52,606 bases of DNA, from NCBI RefSeq assembly GCF_001557235.1, contig NZ_LSJI01000168.1, positions 1 through 52,606 of the forward strand, in the 5' to 3' direction. This document shows positions 33,808-44,417 of this stretch, piece after piece. The stretch's first letter is position 1, and every line of letters starts with the position of its first letter. Made by a program: the position numbers and the translations under genes. The notes beneath the pieces are model-generated. The model saw only the letters and a program-made list of their open reading frames with translations, did no database searches and had not been told where the DNA came from. The stretch comes from Phenylobacterium sp. CCH9-H3 (GTDB taxonomy: Bacteria > Pseudomonadota > Alphaproteobacteria > Caulobacterales > Caulobacteraceae).

Positions 33808-34384
33808 CGCGTTCCACGTGCTGGGCGCGGTTCTCGGACAGGAACTTTGGCAGGCGCGCGGGCCGCCCGATCAGGTCCGCCAGGTCCTGCAGGTCGACGA
33901 AGTTGTCCGCCTGCCGGCGCAGGTCGTCGCTGACCATCGGCGGCTGGCTCTTGACGGTGGAGACCACCGTGACCCGGCTACCCTTGCGCTGCACCGCCTC
34001 CACCAGCTTGCGGAAATCGCCATCCCCGGAGAACAGCACCAGATGGTCGGCGTGCTCGGCCATCTCCATCATGTCGACGGCGATCTCGACGTCCATGTCC
34101 CCGCGGAACCGCTTGCGGCCGCTGGCGTCGGTGTACTCGCGCGCCGACTTCGTCACGAGCTGGTAGCCGTTGTAGTCCAGCCAATCGACCAGCGGCCGGA
34201 TCGGCGAGTACTCCTCGTTCTCCACCAGGGCGGTGTAGTAGTAGGCGCGCACCAGCACGCTGCGCTTCTTGAACTCCTCCAGCAGCTTCCGGTAGTCGAT
34301 GTCGAAGCCGAGGTTCTTCGCGGCCGAGTAGAGGTTGGCGCCGTCGATGAACAGGGCCAGCCGGTCCGTGGGGTAGAACGTCAT
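33794..34384 (-). CDS. NYN domain protein (LabA/DUF88 family), putative RNase
   Basis: A 196-residue PIN-like NYN domain protein. The acidic active-site residues are in LALFIDGANLYSAAKNLG (first Asp), KRFRGDMDVEIAVDMMEMA (central Asp pair) and LVLFSGDGDFRKLVEAV (last Asp pair), all intact. NYN domains are metal-dependent RNases. LabA family members also affect regulation in cyanobacteria. The start at 34382-34384 leaves only 40 bp to the divergent folK gene. It overlaps udgB downstream. The domain call is firm. The cellular role is not known. Confidence 0.92.
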   Translation of the reverse strand: MTFYPTDRLALFIDGANLYSAAKNLGFDIDYRKLLEEFKKRSVLVRAYYYTALVENEEYSPIRPLVDWLDYNGYQLVTKSAREYTDASGRKRFRGDMDVEIAVDMMEMAEHADHLVLFSGDGDFRKLVEAVQRKGSRVTVVSTVKSQPPMVSDDLRRQADNFVDLQDLADLIGRPARLPKFLSENRAQHVERDADI

Positions 34385-34424
34385 CAGCTCAAATGTCCCA
34401 GATAGCCTTGGTGACCTGAATGGG

Positions 34425-34913
34425 GTGGCCGTCGTCGCCCTGGGCAGCAATCTGGCGGGCCGCTACGGCTCGTCCGAGGCTCTGCTGGAGGCGGCTCTGG
34501 CCAGGTTCCCGGCGGTCGGCTTGAAAATCCTGAAGCGGTCGTCCTGGTGGCGCTCGGCCGCCTGGCCCGACCCGAATGCGCCTGAGTACCGCAACGGCGT
34601 CGCCCTTGTCGAGGCGAGCGGCCCGCCGCAGGCCATGCTGGCCGCGCTGCTCGCGATCGAGGCGGAGCTGGGCCGCGAGCGGGGCGCCCGTAACGCGCCG
34701 CGCACCCTCGATCTCGACCTCATCGCCCATGGCCGGACGGTGATGGCCACGCCCGCCCTGACCCTGCCGCATCCTCGCGCCCATGAGCGGCGGTTCGTCA
34801 TGGGCCCGCTGGCGCAGATCGCCCCGGACTGGGTCCACCCCACCCTGGGCGCGACGGCGGCCGAACTTTCTGCGCGCGCGAATGTCGGGACCGACGCGGC
34901 TCCCACGTCATGA
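34425..34913 (+). CDS. folK: HPPK, 2-amino-4-hydroxy-6-hydroxymethyldihydropteridine pyrophosphokinase
   Basis: A 162-residue cytoplasmic enzyme that transfers pyrophosphate from ATP to hydroxymethyldihydropterin in folate synthesis. Family landmarks are [12 protein letters not shown] at the start, [13 protein letters not shown], the signature [14 protein letters not shown], and [26 protein letters not shown]. Length is normal. GTG 34425 is the only good in-frame start, since an ATG at 34420 is out of frame. No other folate gene is adjacent. The 40-bp divergent spacer must hold promoters for both folK and the NYN gene. Confidence 0.94.
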   Translation: MAVVALGSNLAGRYGSSEALLEAALARFPAVGLKILKRSSWWRSAAWPDPNAPEYRNGVALVEASGPPQAMLAALLAIEAELGRERGARNAPRTLDLDLIAHGRTVMATPALTLPHPRAHERRFVMGPLAQIAPDWVHPTLGATAAELSARANVGTDAAPTS

Positions 34914-34958
34914 CTGAGGAGGCGTCCGCCTCCGCCCCCTCCAGCCCACGAGGTTCCG

Positions 34959-35378
34959 ATGCGTTTCATGATCATCCGCAAGTCGGATGCGGACACCGAA
35001 GCCGGCGTCATGCCCACCGAGGCGCAGGCGCGGTCCATGGTCGACTACCACGCCGAGATGGCCAAGCACCTGAAGGTCCTGGGCGGCGACGGCCTGCACC
35101 CCAGTTCCAAGGGCGCCCGGGTGAAGTTCACCGACGGCAAGCCTATAGTCATCGACGGCCCCTTCGCCGAGACCAAGGAGCTGATCGCCGGCTACACGAT
35201 GGTCGAGGCGGGCAGCCTGGAAGAGGTGCTGGAATGGGCCAAGCGCTGGCCCATGGATTGCGGCGAAGCCAACGTCGAACTGGAGATCCGCCGCGTGTTC
35301 GAGCTGGAGGAGCTGGGCGACGCCTTCGCGCGACCCACGCTCCGGGAGCATGCGAACGCCGTCTTCGGCAAGAGCTGA
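34959..35378 (+). CDS. YciI/DGPF-domain protein
   Basis: A 139-residue protein of the YCII-related DGPF family, with ferredoxin-like fold. It begins [16 protein letters not shown] and has the hallmark [38 protein letters not shown]-terminal extension ([16 protein letters not shown]) is shared with the 'PhnB/DGPF' proteins often encoded beside ECF sigma factors. No sigma gene lies beside this one. The biochemical role is unknown. ATG 34959 follows ACGAGG by 5 bp. Confidence 0.88.
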   Translation: MRFMIIRKSDADTEAGVMPTEAQARSMVDYHAEMAKHLKVLGGDGLHPSSKGARVKFTDGKPIVIDGPFAETKELIAGYTMVEAGSLEEVLEWAKRWPMDCGEANVELEIRRVFELEELGDAFARPTLREHANAVFGKS

Positions 35379-35473
35379 CGGGCCTCATCGACGCGTGCGA
35401 CCTATGCGGCGTTGCACAATGGGGGCCGACCCTCTATTTTGCGCGGTTCTATCTTCCCTCCCTGAGAGACTCC

Positions 35474-35833
35474 ATGGCTCGCGTCACCGTCGAAGACTGC
35501 ATCGAGAAGGTCCCGAACCGCTTCTCGCTCGTGCTCCTGTCCGCCCATCGCGCCCGCGCCATCTCGGCCGGCTCGCAGATCATGGTGGATCGGGACAACG
35601 ACAAGAACCCGGTCGTGGCCCTGCGCGAGATCGCCGACGACGTCGTCGACGCCGAGGAGCTCAAGGAAACCCTGATCGGCACGCTGCAGCGCGTCGACGA
35701 GCGTTCGGAAGCCGAGGAAGAGGCTGAGACCCTCGCCCTGCTGGCCGATCCGACCCACATGCAGATGAGCGAGCTGGAACTGGTCCGCGCCCTGCAGAGC
35801 GACCGCGACGGCGGCCAGGAGGAGCGGTACTGA
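35474..35833 (+). CDS. rpoZ: RNA polymerase omega subunit
   Basis: A 119-residue omega subunit that helps assemble the beta-prime subunit of RNA polymerase. The start [31 protein letters not shown] and the block [15 protein letters not shown] are diagnostic. The C-terminal acidic extension is normal for Alphaproteobacteria. The gene directly precedes spoT (gap 71 bp), the classic rpoZ-spoT order. The omega subunit forms part of a (p)ppGpp site on RNA polymerase in many Proteobacteria, so the pairing is functionally sensible. Confidence 0.97.
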   Translation: MARVTVEDCIEKVPNRFSLVLLSAHRARAISAGSQIMVDRDNDKNPVVALREIADDVVDAEELKETLIGTLQRVDERSEAEEEAETLALLADPTHMQMSELELVRALQSDRDGGQEERY

Positions 35834-35904
35834 GCCCAGAAGGCGCAGAACCCCTCACTAGAGAGGCGGCGACCGCAACCGCCGTCCCGCCTCCCGACAC
35901 CTCC

Positions 35905-38148
<2,244 letters not shown>

Positions 38149-38156
38149 CACACGCT

Positions 38157-38298
38157 GTCATCCCGGTTTTGGCCGCAGGCCAAAGACCGGGGCCGCGATC
38201 TGCTGCGGCGACGGTTTCACGCCGCGGCGCCGCGGCGCCTACAACCCATGTCCACAAATCGGGGTCCCGTCTTCGCGCGCCGCGAAACCGGGATGACA
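38157..38298. repeat. Palindromic intergenic element, copy A (TGTCATCCCGG ends)
   Basis: A 142-bp element begins TGTCATCCCGG and ends CCGGGATGACA, a perfect 11-bp terminal inverted repeat. The subterminal parts also pair (ACCGGGGCC-like against GGGGTCCCGT-like). The central 60 bp differs from the other copies. It lies between the convergent spoT and cyclase genes and could end both transcripts. No coding capacity or target-site duplication is seen. Confidence 0.8.
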
Positions 38299-38314
38299 AC
38301 CCGAAGCCCGCGCC

Positions 38315-39397
38315 TCAGTCGTCGATCAGGACGACGCCGGTGACTTCCTCGCGGTAGCGGCGCTCCTGGTCCCAGTGGCGCAGGATGTCCGTCAGCACAT
38401 AGGGCGGGACCCAGTCGTAGTCCTCGTGATGCGCGCCCGCCAGGTAGAGCGGGGTGATGGTCTTGTAGTTCTGCTCGATGATCGCCTCGCAATAGGAGCG
38501 GATCGTCGAGCGGTCGGTGGAGACCTCGCTGGCCCGGCGGTCCTCCGGGTCGATGCGCGAGCGGCCCACCGGGATCCAGAGGGTGGGGTAGGGCTGGTTG
38601 TCGATGACCCCCTTCAGCTTGTCCTTGCCCGACAGATGCAGGCGCAGTGGCCCCACCTTGCGCGTGTAGGCGCCGGTCAGCAGGAAGGCCAGGTCCACCG
38701 AGACGATCATCCGGTCGGGGCTGGCCCAGGAGGTCAGGCGGAAGCCGGTGTCGATCGACGGTCCCACGAACTCGCGCGTGATCGTCGGGTTGGCCGGGTT
38801 GGCGTACCACTCCTCGCGGATCTCGGCCTGGGCCAGGATCGGGTCCTTGATGTCCGCCTGCGAGGCGCCGCGGCGGAAGAAGATCTCGGCGTTGGGCGAG
38901 GGGAACAGGCCGATCCAGGCCGTGGACTTCACGTCCAGGTGCTTGGCCGCCTCGTCGCGGCTGCCCCGATACTCGTTCAGGGTCGCCAGCCACACATGCA
39001 TCAGGGCGTGCGCGTGGCTCAGGCTGTGCAGTTCGCAGACGTAGAGCAGCTCGTCGCCGTTGCTCTTCCAGAATTCCGGCGCCGGCAGGCCGTCGTCGAG
39101 GCCGCCCGCGAATTCGCGATACTGCGTCTGAAGAATATAGTCGAAGTTACGGTAGAAGCTGACGATTTCCGGCCGCCACATCTGCCGGCTCTGCTTGTAG
39201 GGCGTGGATCCGACCAGGTCGACGCTGAGGAACAGGCGCAGCCGCGGCTTCAAGCCCTCGGGGAACTCGGCGGGGAACGCCCGGCGCTCGTGCGCATCCG
39301 CCACGGCCGCCCGCGCGCCCGCGCCGTCGCCCGCGGGCGACGCAGCCGTGCTGAAAGCGGCGATGAACCGCTCTGTGGCCGTGGTTCTTGCGTCCAT
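38315..39397 (-). CDS. PycC-like class III nucleotide cyclase (putative pyrimidine cyclase), orphan
   Basis: A 360-residue protein whose core resembles group E class III nucleotide cyclases, the group of the Pycsar cyclase PycC that makes cCMP or cUMP. A disordered N-terminus (1-48) precedes LRLFLSVDLVGSTPYKQ with a metal Asp at D60. Next come W110-K111 and NGDELLY with D115, then STAWIGLFPSPNAEIFF (158-174), then VGPSIDTGFRL (211-221) keeping the catalytic-type Arg (R220). The Asn usual in other class III cyclases is Asp (D216). Then IVSVDLAFLL. The C-terminal 120 residues are unassigned. No TIR or membrane effector gene is adjacent. It is convergent with spoT and divergent from pyrE. The exact base specificity is unknown. 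Confidence 0.75.
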   Translation of the reverse strand: MDARTTATERFIAAFSTAASPAGDGAGARAAVADAHERRAFPAEFPEGLKPRLRLFLSVDLVGSTPYKQSRQMWRPEIVSFYRNFDYILQTQYREFAGGLDDGLPAPEFWKSNGDELLYVCELHSLSHAHALMHVWLATLNEYRGSRDEAAKHLDVKSTAWIGLFPSPNAEIFFRRGASQADIKDPILAQAEIREEWYANPANPTITREFVGPSIDTGFRLTSWASPDRMIVSVDLAFLLTGAYTRKVGPLRLHLSGKDKLKGVIDNQPYPTLWIPVGRSRIDPEDRRASEVSTDRSTIRSYCEAIIEQNYKTITPLYLAGAHHEDYDWVPPYVLTDILRHWDQERRYREEVTGVVLIDD

Positions 39398-39489
39398 CGG
39401 TCGTCTAATGCGCCTTGGTTGGCGGTATGCACCATCACGAGTTATTGGCTGCATCCTTGCACCGACATGTTGCCGAGAAGCGAACGCCG

Positions 39490-40074
39490 ATGAACACTGA
39501 AGCTGTCCTGGACGAATTTCGCGCCGCCGGGGCGCTGCGAGAGGGCCACTTCATCCTGGCGTCAGGCCGCCACAGTCCGATGTTCCTGCAGAAGAACCTG
39601 GTTTTCCAATATCCTGAGCGGACCGAGCGCCTTTGCCGGGCCCTGGCCGCCAAGATCGAGGCCCAGTTCGGCAAGCCGGACGTGATCGTCGCCCCGGCCG
39701 TCGGCGCCATCATTCCCGGCTACGAAGTGGCCCGCGCCATGGGCGTGCCGTCGATCTACGTCGAGCGCGAGGACGGCAAGTTCCGGCTGCGCCGCGCCTT
39801 CAGCATCGCCCCCGGCGCCAAGGTGGTCGTGGTCGAGGACGTGATCACCACCGGCGGCTCGTTCCGCGAGGCGGTGGAGCCCATCGAGGCGGCCGGCGGC
39901 GTTGTGGTCTGCTGCGCCTGCATCGTCGACCGCTCCGGCGGCCGGGCTGAGGTGGGCTGGCCCCTGGTGGCCCTGGCGACCGTGGACGTTCCGTCCTACG
40001 CCGCCGATGAGATCCCTCCCGAGCTGGCCGCCCTCCCGGCGGAGGAGCCGGGCTCCAAGAGGCTCCGCGGATGA
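39490..40074 (+). CDS. pyrE: Orotate phosphoribosyltransferase
   Basis: A 194-residue enzyme that joins orotate to PRPP in de novo UMP synthesis. Family features are [51 protein letters not shown] and the PRPP motif [13 protein letters not shown]. The N-terminus [10 protein letters not shown] fits ATG 39490. An earlier in-frame ATG at 39415 gives a non-family leader. Its stop overlaps the pdxJ start (ATGA), so pyrE-pdxJ-acpS are coupled. The 92-bp space to the divergent cyclase gene must hold both promoters. Confidence 0.96.
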   Translation: MNTEAVLDEFRAAGALREGHFILASGRHSPMFLQKNLVFQYPERTERLCRALAAKIEAQFGKPDVIVAPAVGAIIPGYEVARAMGVPSIYVEREDGKFRLRRAFSIAPGAKVVVVEDVITTGGSFREAVEPIEAAGGVVVCCACIVDRSGGRAEVGWPLVALATVDVPSYAADEIPPELAALPAEEPGSKRLRG

Positions 40075-40832
40075 GCAGACTGCGCCTGGGCGTCAACATC
40101 GACCACGTCGCCACCGTGCGGAACGCGCGGGGCGAGGGCTATCCCGATCCCGTCCGCGCCGCCGAAATGGCCCTGGCCGCCGGCGCTGACGGCATCACCG
40201 CCCACCTGCGGGAGGATCGCCGCCACATCTCGGACGCCGACATCGACGCCCTGGCGGTCACCTGCCGCCGGCGCGGACGCCCGCTCAACTTCGAGTGCGC
40301 CGTGACGCCCGAGATGGAGGCTATCGCGCTCGCCCACCTGCCGCACGCCGCCTGCCTGGTGCCGGAGCGGCGCGAGGAGGTCACCACCGAGGGCGGCCTC
40401 AACGTCGTGAAGGGCCACAACACCATCGCCCCTGTCGTATCGCGGCTGGTCCAGGCCGGCATCCGGGTCTCCTGCTTCATCGATGCGGATGTCGCCCAGG
40501 TCGCCGCGTCCCGGTCGGTCGGCGCCCAGGTGGTCGAGCTGCACACCGGCGCCTATTGCGAGGCCGTCCGGGGCGGCCGGCGCGAAGAGGCCGAGGCCCT
40601 GCTGGCGAACCTCAAGGGCGCCGCCGCCGAGGCGCATCGCCTGGGCCTGGAGGTCCACGCCGGCCACGGCATCGACTACGAGACGGTCAAGCCCGTCGCC
40701 GCGATCCCGGAGCTGATGGAATTGAACATCGGCCATTTCCTGATCGGCGAGGCCATCTTCATCGGCCTGGGGCCCGCCATCCAGCGGATGCGGGCCCTGA
40801 TGGACGAAGCTCGGGCGCAGGTGGCGGCGTGA
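40071..40832 (+). CDS. pdxJ: Pyridoxine 5'-phosphate synthase
   Basis: A 253-residue TIM-barrel enzyme that condenses 3-amino-2-oxopropyl phosphate with deoxyxylulose 5-phosphate in the last step of de novo vitamin B6 synthesis. Key motifs are [67 protein letters not shown] and [16 protein letters not shown]. All are intact and the length is normal. It overlaps pyrE upstream and acpS downstream by 4 bp each. Confidence 0.97.
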   Translation: MSRLRLGVNIDHVATVRNARGEGYPDPVRAAEMALAAGADGITAHLREDRRHISDADIDALAVTCRRRGRPLNFECAVTPEMEAIALAHLPHAACLVPERREEVTTEGGLNVVKGHNTIAPVVSRLVQAGIRVSCFIDADVAQVAASRSVGAQVVELHTGAYCEAVRGGRREEAEALLANLKGAAAEAHRLGLEVHAGHGIDYETVKPVAAIPELMELNIGHFLIGEAIFIGLGPAIQRMRALMDEARAQVAA

Positions 40833-41227
40833 TCCTGGGCCTGGGCTCCGACCTTTCCGACATCCGCCGCATCCAGGAGAGCCTCGACCGCTTCGGCGAC
40901 CGCTTCAAACAGCGGGTGTTCACCGAGCTGGAGCGCACGCGCTCCGACCGAAAGGTCGACGCCGCCGCCAGCTACGCCAAGCGCTTCGCCGCCAAGGAGG
41001 CCTGCGCCAAGGCCCTGGGCACCGGCATGCGCCGGGGGGTCTTCTGGCGCGACATGGGCGTGGTCAACATGCGCTCGGGCCAGCCCACCATGGCCCTGAC
41101 CGGCGGCGCGGCCGAGCGGCTCAAGGAGATGACGCCGCCGGGCATGAAGGCGGTCATCCACCTGACCCTCACCGACGACCACCCCTACGCCCAGGCCTTC
41201 GTGATCATCGAGGCGCTGCCGGAATAG
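40829..41227 (+). CDS. acpS: Holo-[acyl-carrier-protein] synthase
   Basis: A 132-residue phosphopantetheinyl transferase that activates acyl carrier protein. The metal-binding motif is [13 protein letters not shown] and the second motif is [19 protein letters not shown]. The W-R-D-M-G-V-V-N segment follows. The GTG start at 40829-40831 overlaps the pdxJ stop (GTGA). The pdxJ-acpS-lepB-rnc-era order is widespread in Proteobacteria. Here lepB is separated from acpS by two unrelated minus-strand genes and a repeat. Confidence 0.95.
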   Translation: MILGLGSDLSDIRRIQESLDRFGDRFKQRVFTELERTRSDRKVDAAASYAKRFAAKEACAKALGTGMRRGVFWRDMGVVNMRSGQPTMALTGGAAERLKEMTPPGMKAVIHLTLTDDHPYAQAFVIIEALPE

Positions 41228-41237
41228 AGTCGCGCGC

Positions 41238-41624
41238 TCAGGACCCCGACGCGCCGTCCGGCCGGCGCGTCTGGCCGGGGTCGTAGAAGAACGTCTCGCG
41301 CCAGATCCTGTCGCCGCGCCATTCCTGCCAGGCGATCTCCTCGAAGCGGTTCACGTGGCCCTTCTTCGAGGTGAAGGTGAAGCGCCAATGGATCGCCACG
41401 CGGTCCCCGTCCACCAGCGGCGGCGCCAACAGTTCGGTGACCACCTCGGCCTGCCGGGCCAGCATCTGCGCCTCGCCGGCCATCAGCAGGTCGCGGCCGA
41501 CCCGCGGGGCGTCCTGGTTCTCCTGCATCGCGGCGTCCTCGGCGTACCAGTCGCGGATCGCCTCCACGTGCTGGCCGCTCAGCACCTGGGCGACGAAAGC
41601 TTCCACAGTCTGGCGCGACGGCAT
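41238..41624 (-). CDS. SnoaL/NTF2-like domain protein
   Basis: A 128-residue single-domain alpha+beta barrel protein of the SnoaL-like/NTF2 superfamily. The start MPSRQTVEAFVAQVLSGQHVEAIRDWYAEDAAMQEN and the later strands DGDRVAIHWRFTFTSKKGHVNRFEEIAWQEWRGDRIWRETFFYDPGQ fit the fold. Many relatives are isomerases, hydrolases or ligand-binding proteins, so the function is open. GGGGGAAATCG precedes ATG 41622-41624. It starts 11 bp after the EamA transporter stop, so both are probably in one transcript. Confidence 0.85.
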   Translation of the reverse strand: MPSRQTVEAFVAQVLSGQHVEAIRDWYAEDAAMQENQDAPRVGRDLLMAGEAQMLARQAEVVTELLAPPLVDGDRVAIHWRFTFTSKKGHVNRFEEIAWQEWRGDRIWRETFFYDPGQTRRPDGASGS

Positions 41625-41635
41625 CGATTTCCCCC

Positions 41636-42535
41636 TCAGGCGGCCGGAGCGCTGCGCCGCTGCATCAGCCGCGGCCACAGGGTGTTGATGGCCAGACCGC
41701 CCAGCACCAGCACGGCGGCGGTCAGCTTCCAGCTCGTCAGCGCCTCGCCCAGCAGGATCGCCGAGGCGCCCATGCCGAACACCGGCACCAGCAGGGAGAG
41801 GGGCGCGATGGTGGCGGCGGGGTGGCGCGCCAGCAGCCAGGCCCAGGCGGTGTAGCCGAAGATCGTATTGCCTACCGACTGCCACAGCAGCGCCGCCCAG
41901 GCCCCGGCGTCGGCATGCTGCACGGCGCCGGAGATCGCCGGCCAGCCCTCGAACATCAGCGCCAGGGCGAACAGCGGCGGCGCCGAGAAGACGCTGGCCC
42001 AGACCACATAGCTCAACATGTTCACCGGTCCGGCCGCCCGCGCGGCCGTGTTCCCGCCCGCCCAGCCCAGGGCCGCGATCAGCACCAGTCCGAGACCCAG
42101 GGGCGTGACCTCGCCGTTGGTGTGGATCATCAGCCAGCCCAGCCCGCAGGCCGCCATCGCCAGGGCCACCACCTGGAACGTCCGCACCCGCTCGCCGGCC
42201 AGCAGCATGGCGAAGCCGACGGTGAAGAAGGCCTGCACCTGCACCACCAGGCTCGCCAGCCCCGGCGAGATCATGTTGGTCATGGCGATGTACAGCATGC
42301 CGAACTGGCCGACCCCGATCAGCACCCCGTAGAGGGCCAGGTTCCACCACGGAACGGCCGGCCGCTTCAGGAAGAAGATCGCCGGCAGCACCGCGAAGGT
42401 GAAGCGCAGGGCCGCGAACGTCAGGGGCGGAAAGTCCTCCAGCCCCCACTTGATGACCACGAAGTTGGTCCCCCAGATCGCGATGACCACCAGGGCCAGC
42501 AGGAGGTGCAGCGGGGGCAGGGCGTCGCGAGTCAT
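41636..42535 (-). CDS. EamA/DMT-family transporter
   Basis: A 299-residue membrane protein with ten predicted helices in two EamA repeats. Repeat one has VVIAIWGTNFVVIKWGLEDFPPLTFAALRF, the usual first-helix signature of drug/metabolite transporters. Repeat two starts near LGLGLVLIAALGWAGGNTAARAAG. The family exports amino acids or other metabolites (RhtA, EamA). The substrate is unknown. It is transcribed away from lepB, and the SnoaL-like gene follows it. Confidence 0.92.
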   Translation of the reverse strand: MTRDALPPLHLLLALVVIAIWGTNFVVIKWGLEDFPPLTFAALRFTFAVLPAIFFLKRPAVPWWNLALYGVLIGVGQFGMLYIAMTNMISPGLASLVVQVQAFFTVGFAMLLAGERVRTFQVVALAMAACGLGWLMIHTNGEVTPLGLGLVLIAALGWAGGNTAARAAGPVNMLSYVVWASVFSAPPLFALALMFEGWPAISGAVQHADAGAWAALLWQSVGNTIFGYTAWAWLLARHPAATIAPLSLLVPVFGMGASAILLGEALTSWKLTAAVLVLGGLAINTLWPRLMQRRSAPAA

Positions 42536-42907
42536 CGCACTCTACATATGCGGGCAAGCGCGGCTGTCACCGGTCCATTTCGCGCGAACTGGCCCTTGAT
42601 CATCGGATCGGGCGCTCACTCCACCCCTGTCATCCCGGTTTTGGCGCAGCCAAAGACCGGGACCCCGATCTGTTGCGTTCGGACGAGCACTAGGGCGGCG
42701 ACGCTTCCACGGTCTTCACATCGCAACACATCGGGGTCCCGGTCTTCGCGTGCCGCGAAACCGGGATGACAACGCGAGGAGAGGGAGGTTCCATCCCGGC
42801 GACCGATCGCCGCCTGTCGCATTGTTCACGGGCGCGGAACTTGCTCATGGGTTACGGAGCGGATAGGCACACACCGCTTCGGGACGCCGAGGCGCCAGGG
42901 ACGACGA
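42536..42907. other. 372-bp intergenic region between EamA and lepB
   Basis: This divergent spacer holds one copy of the TGTCATCCCGG element (42628-42771). Outside the element I see no further gene. The lepB promoter should lie in 42772-42900, but no hexamer pair stands out. A GGAAC at 42836-42840 has no partner at 16-17 bp. Confidence 0.6.
42628..42771. repeat. Palindromic intergenic element, copy B (TGTCATCCCGG ends)
   Basis: A 144-bp copy with the same 11-bp terminal inverted repeats (TGTCATCCCGG/CCGGGATGACA) as copies A and C. Inside, GACCGGGACCCCGAT pairs with ATCGGGGTCCCGGTC, giving a long hairpin with a variable central loop of about 50 bp. Confidence 0.85.
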
Positions 42908-43690
42908 ATGAGCGAGAACGTGCAGAGCGTGAAGACGCCTGAAAAATCCGGCGCGTGGCACGAGCTGGTCGAGATCTTCAAGACCATCTTCTGGGCGCTG
43001 CTGATCGCGCTGGTCCTGCGCGTGGTCTTCTTCCAGCCCTTCACCATCCCGTCGGCGTCGATGGAGCCGAACCTCTACGAGGGCGATTACATCATCGTCT
43101 CCAAGTTCAGCTACGGCTACTCGCACCACTCGATCCCGTTCAGCCCGCCGCTGTTCAAGGGCCGGATCATGGACAAGCCGGCCGAGCGCGGCGACATCGT
43201 CGTCTTCAAGCTGCCCAGCGACAACCGCACCGACTACGTCAAGCGCGTCATCGGCGTGGCCGGCGACCGCATCCAGATGAAGAACGGCCTGCTCTACGTG
43301 AACGACAAGCTCGTCCCGCGCGAGGCCCTGTCGCCGATCCGCGAGGACGTGGGCGGCGGCTACATCCGCGACGTGCCCCGCTACGAAGAGCGCCTCGCCT
43401 CGGGCGAGCGCTTCGTGACCCAGGACTTCGGCACGGACGGCGAGCTCGACAACACCGACGTCTTCGTCGTCCCCGAAGGCCACTACTTCATGATGGGCGA
43501 CAACCGCGACAACTCGTCGGACAGCCGGGTGAACCCGGCGATCGGCGGCGTGGGCTACGTCCCGGCCGAGAACCTGGTCGGCAAGGCGCAGATCATCCTG
43601 CTGTCCTGGAAGCCGGAAGCGTCGATCTTCAAGCCCTGGACCTGGGTGCTGGACGCCCGCCCCAGCCGGTTCTTCAAAGTCCTCAAATGA
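42908..43690 (+). CDS. lepB: Signal peptidase I
   Basis: A 260-residue membrane serine protease that removes signal peptides from exported proteins. One N-terminal anchor helix (about 22-43: IFKTIFWALLIALVLRVVFF) leads to IPSASMEPNLYEGDYIIVSKFSYG with the catalytic Ser in S-M-E-P (S51). The general-base Lys is in YVKRVIGVAGDRI (K112). The signature GHYFMMGDNRDNSSDSR is present. It lacks the second E. coli helix, as is usual for Alphaproteobacteria. rnc starts 13 bp downstream, so lepB-rnc-era is one operon. Confidence 0.97.
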   Translation: MSENVQSVKTPEKSGAWHELVEIFKTIFWALLIALVLRVVFFQPFTIPSASMEPNLYEGDYIIVSKFSYGYSHHSIPFSPPLFKGRIMDKPAERGDIVVFKLPSDNRTDYVKRVIGVAGDRIQMKNGLLYVNDKLVPREALSPIREDVGGGYIRDVPRYEERLASGERFVTQDFGTDGELDNTDVFVVPEGHYFMMGDNRDNSSDSRVNPAIGGVGYVPAENLVGKAQIILLSWKPEASIFKPWTWVLDARPSRFFKVLK

Positions 43691-43703
43691 ATGCCCGCCC
43701 CCG

Positions 43704-44417
43704 ATGAACGCTAGGGCTGCGGCGGTCGAGGACCTCGAAAGCCGCATCGGCCACGTCTTCGCCGACCGCGAACTCCTCGAGCGCGCGCTGACCCACGCCA
43801 GCGTCGGCGACGGCGCGCGCGAGGTGCGCCACAACGAGCGGCTGGAGTTCTTAGGCGATCGGGTGCTGAACCTCTGCGCCGCCGAGCGGCTGATGGCCCT
43901 GGACCCCGACAGCCGGGAAGGGGAGATGTCGCGCCGGCTCGCCAGCCTCGTGAACTATCACGCCTGCGCCCGGGCGGCGGAGCGCGCCGGCCTGCCGGCG
44001 GCCCTGCGCCTCTCCGCCAGCGCCACCAAGGTCGGGGCCCGCAAGTCCGACGCGGTCCTGGGCGACGCCTGCGAGGCCCTGATCGCCGCCCTCTACATCG
44101 ACGGCGGCCTGGAGACGGCCAAGGCCTTCTTCGAGAAGTTCTGGGCCGAGGAATTCGTCCACCTCGACACCCCGCGCGGCAAGGATCCCAAGACCCAGCT
44201 CCAGGAGTGGGCGCAGGGCCTCGGCCTGCCGCTGCCGGCCTACGAGGTCGTCCAGCGCGAGGGCCCGGCCCACGCGCCGGTTTTCACGGTCGAGGTGCGC
44301 GTGAAGGGCTTCGAGCCCGAGCGCGGCGAGGGCGGTTCGCGCCAGGCGGCCGAAAAGGCCGCCGCCCAGGTTATGCTATTGAAGCGCGAAGGCGTGGAAT
44401 CCGAGGCCGGCCAATGA
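43704..44417 (+). CDS. rnc: Ribonuclease III
   Basis: A 237-residue double-strand-specific endoribonuclease for rRNA and mRNA processing. The catalytic signature is NERLEFLGDRVLNL (about residues 44-57), with a second acidic site in GDACEALIAALYIDGG. The C-terminal double-stranded-RNA-binding domain begins DPKTQLQEWAQGLGLPLPAYEVV and ends GGSRQAAEKAAAQVML. Its stop overlaps the era start (ATGA), indicating translational coupling. Confidence 0.97.
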   Translation: MNARAAAVEDLESRIGHVFADRELLERALTHASVGDGAREVRHNERLEFLGDRVLNLCAAERLMALDPDSREGEMSRRLASLVNYHACARAAERAGLPAALRLSASATKVGARKSDAVLGDACEALIAALYIDGGLETAKAFFEKFWAEEFVHLDTPRGKDPKTQLQEWAQGLGLPLPAYEVVQREGPAHAPVFTVEVRVKGFEPERGEGGSRQAAEKAAAQVMLLKREGVESEAGQ

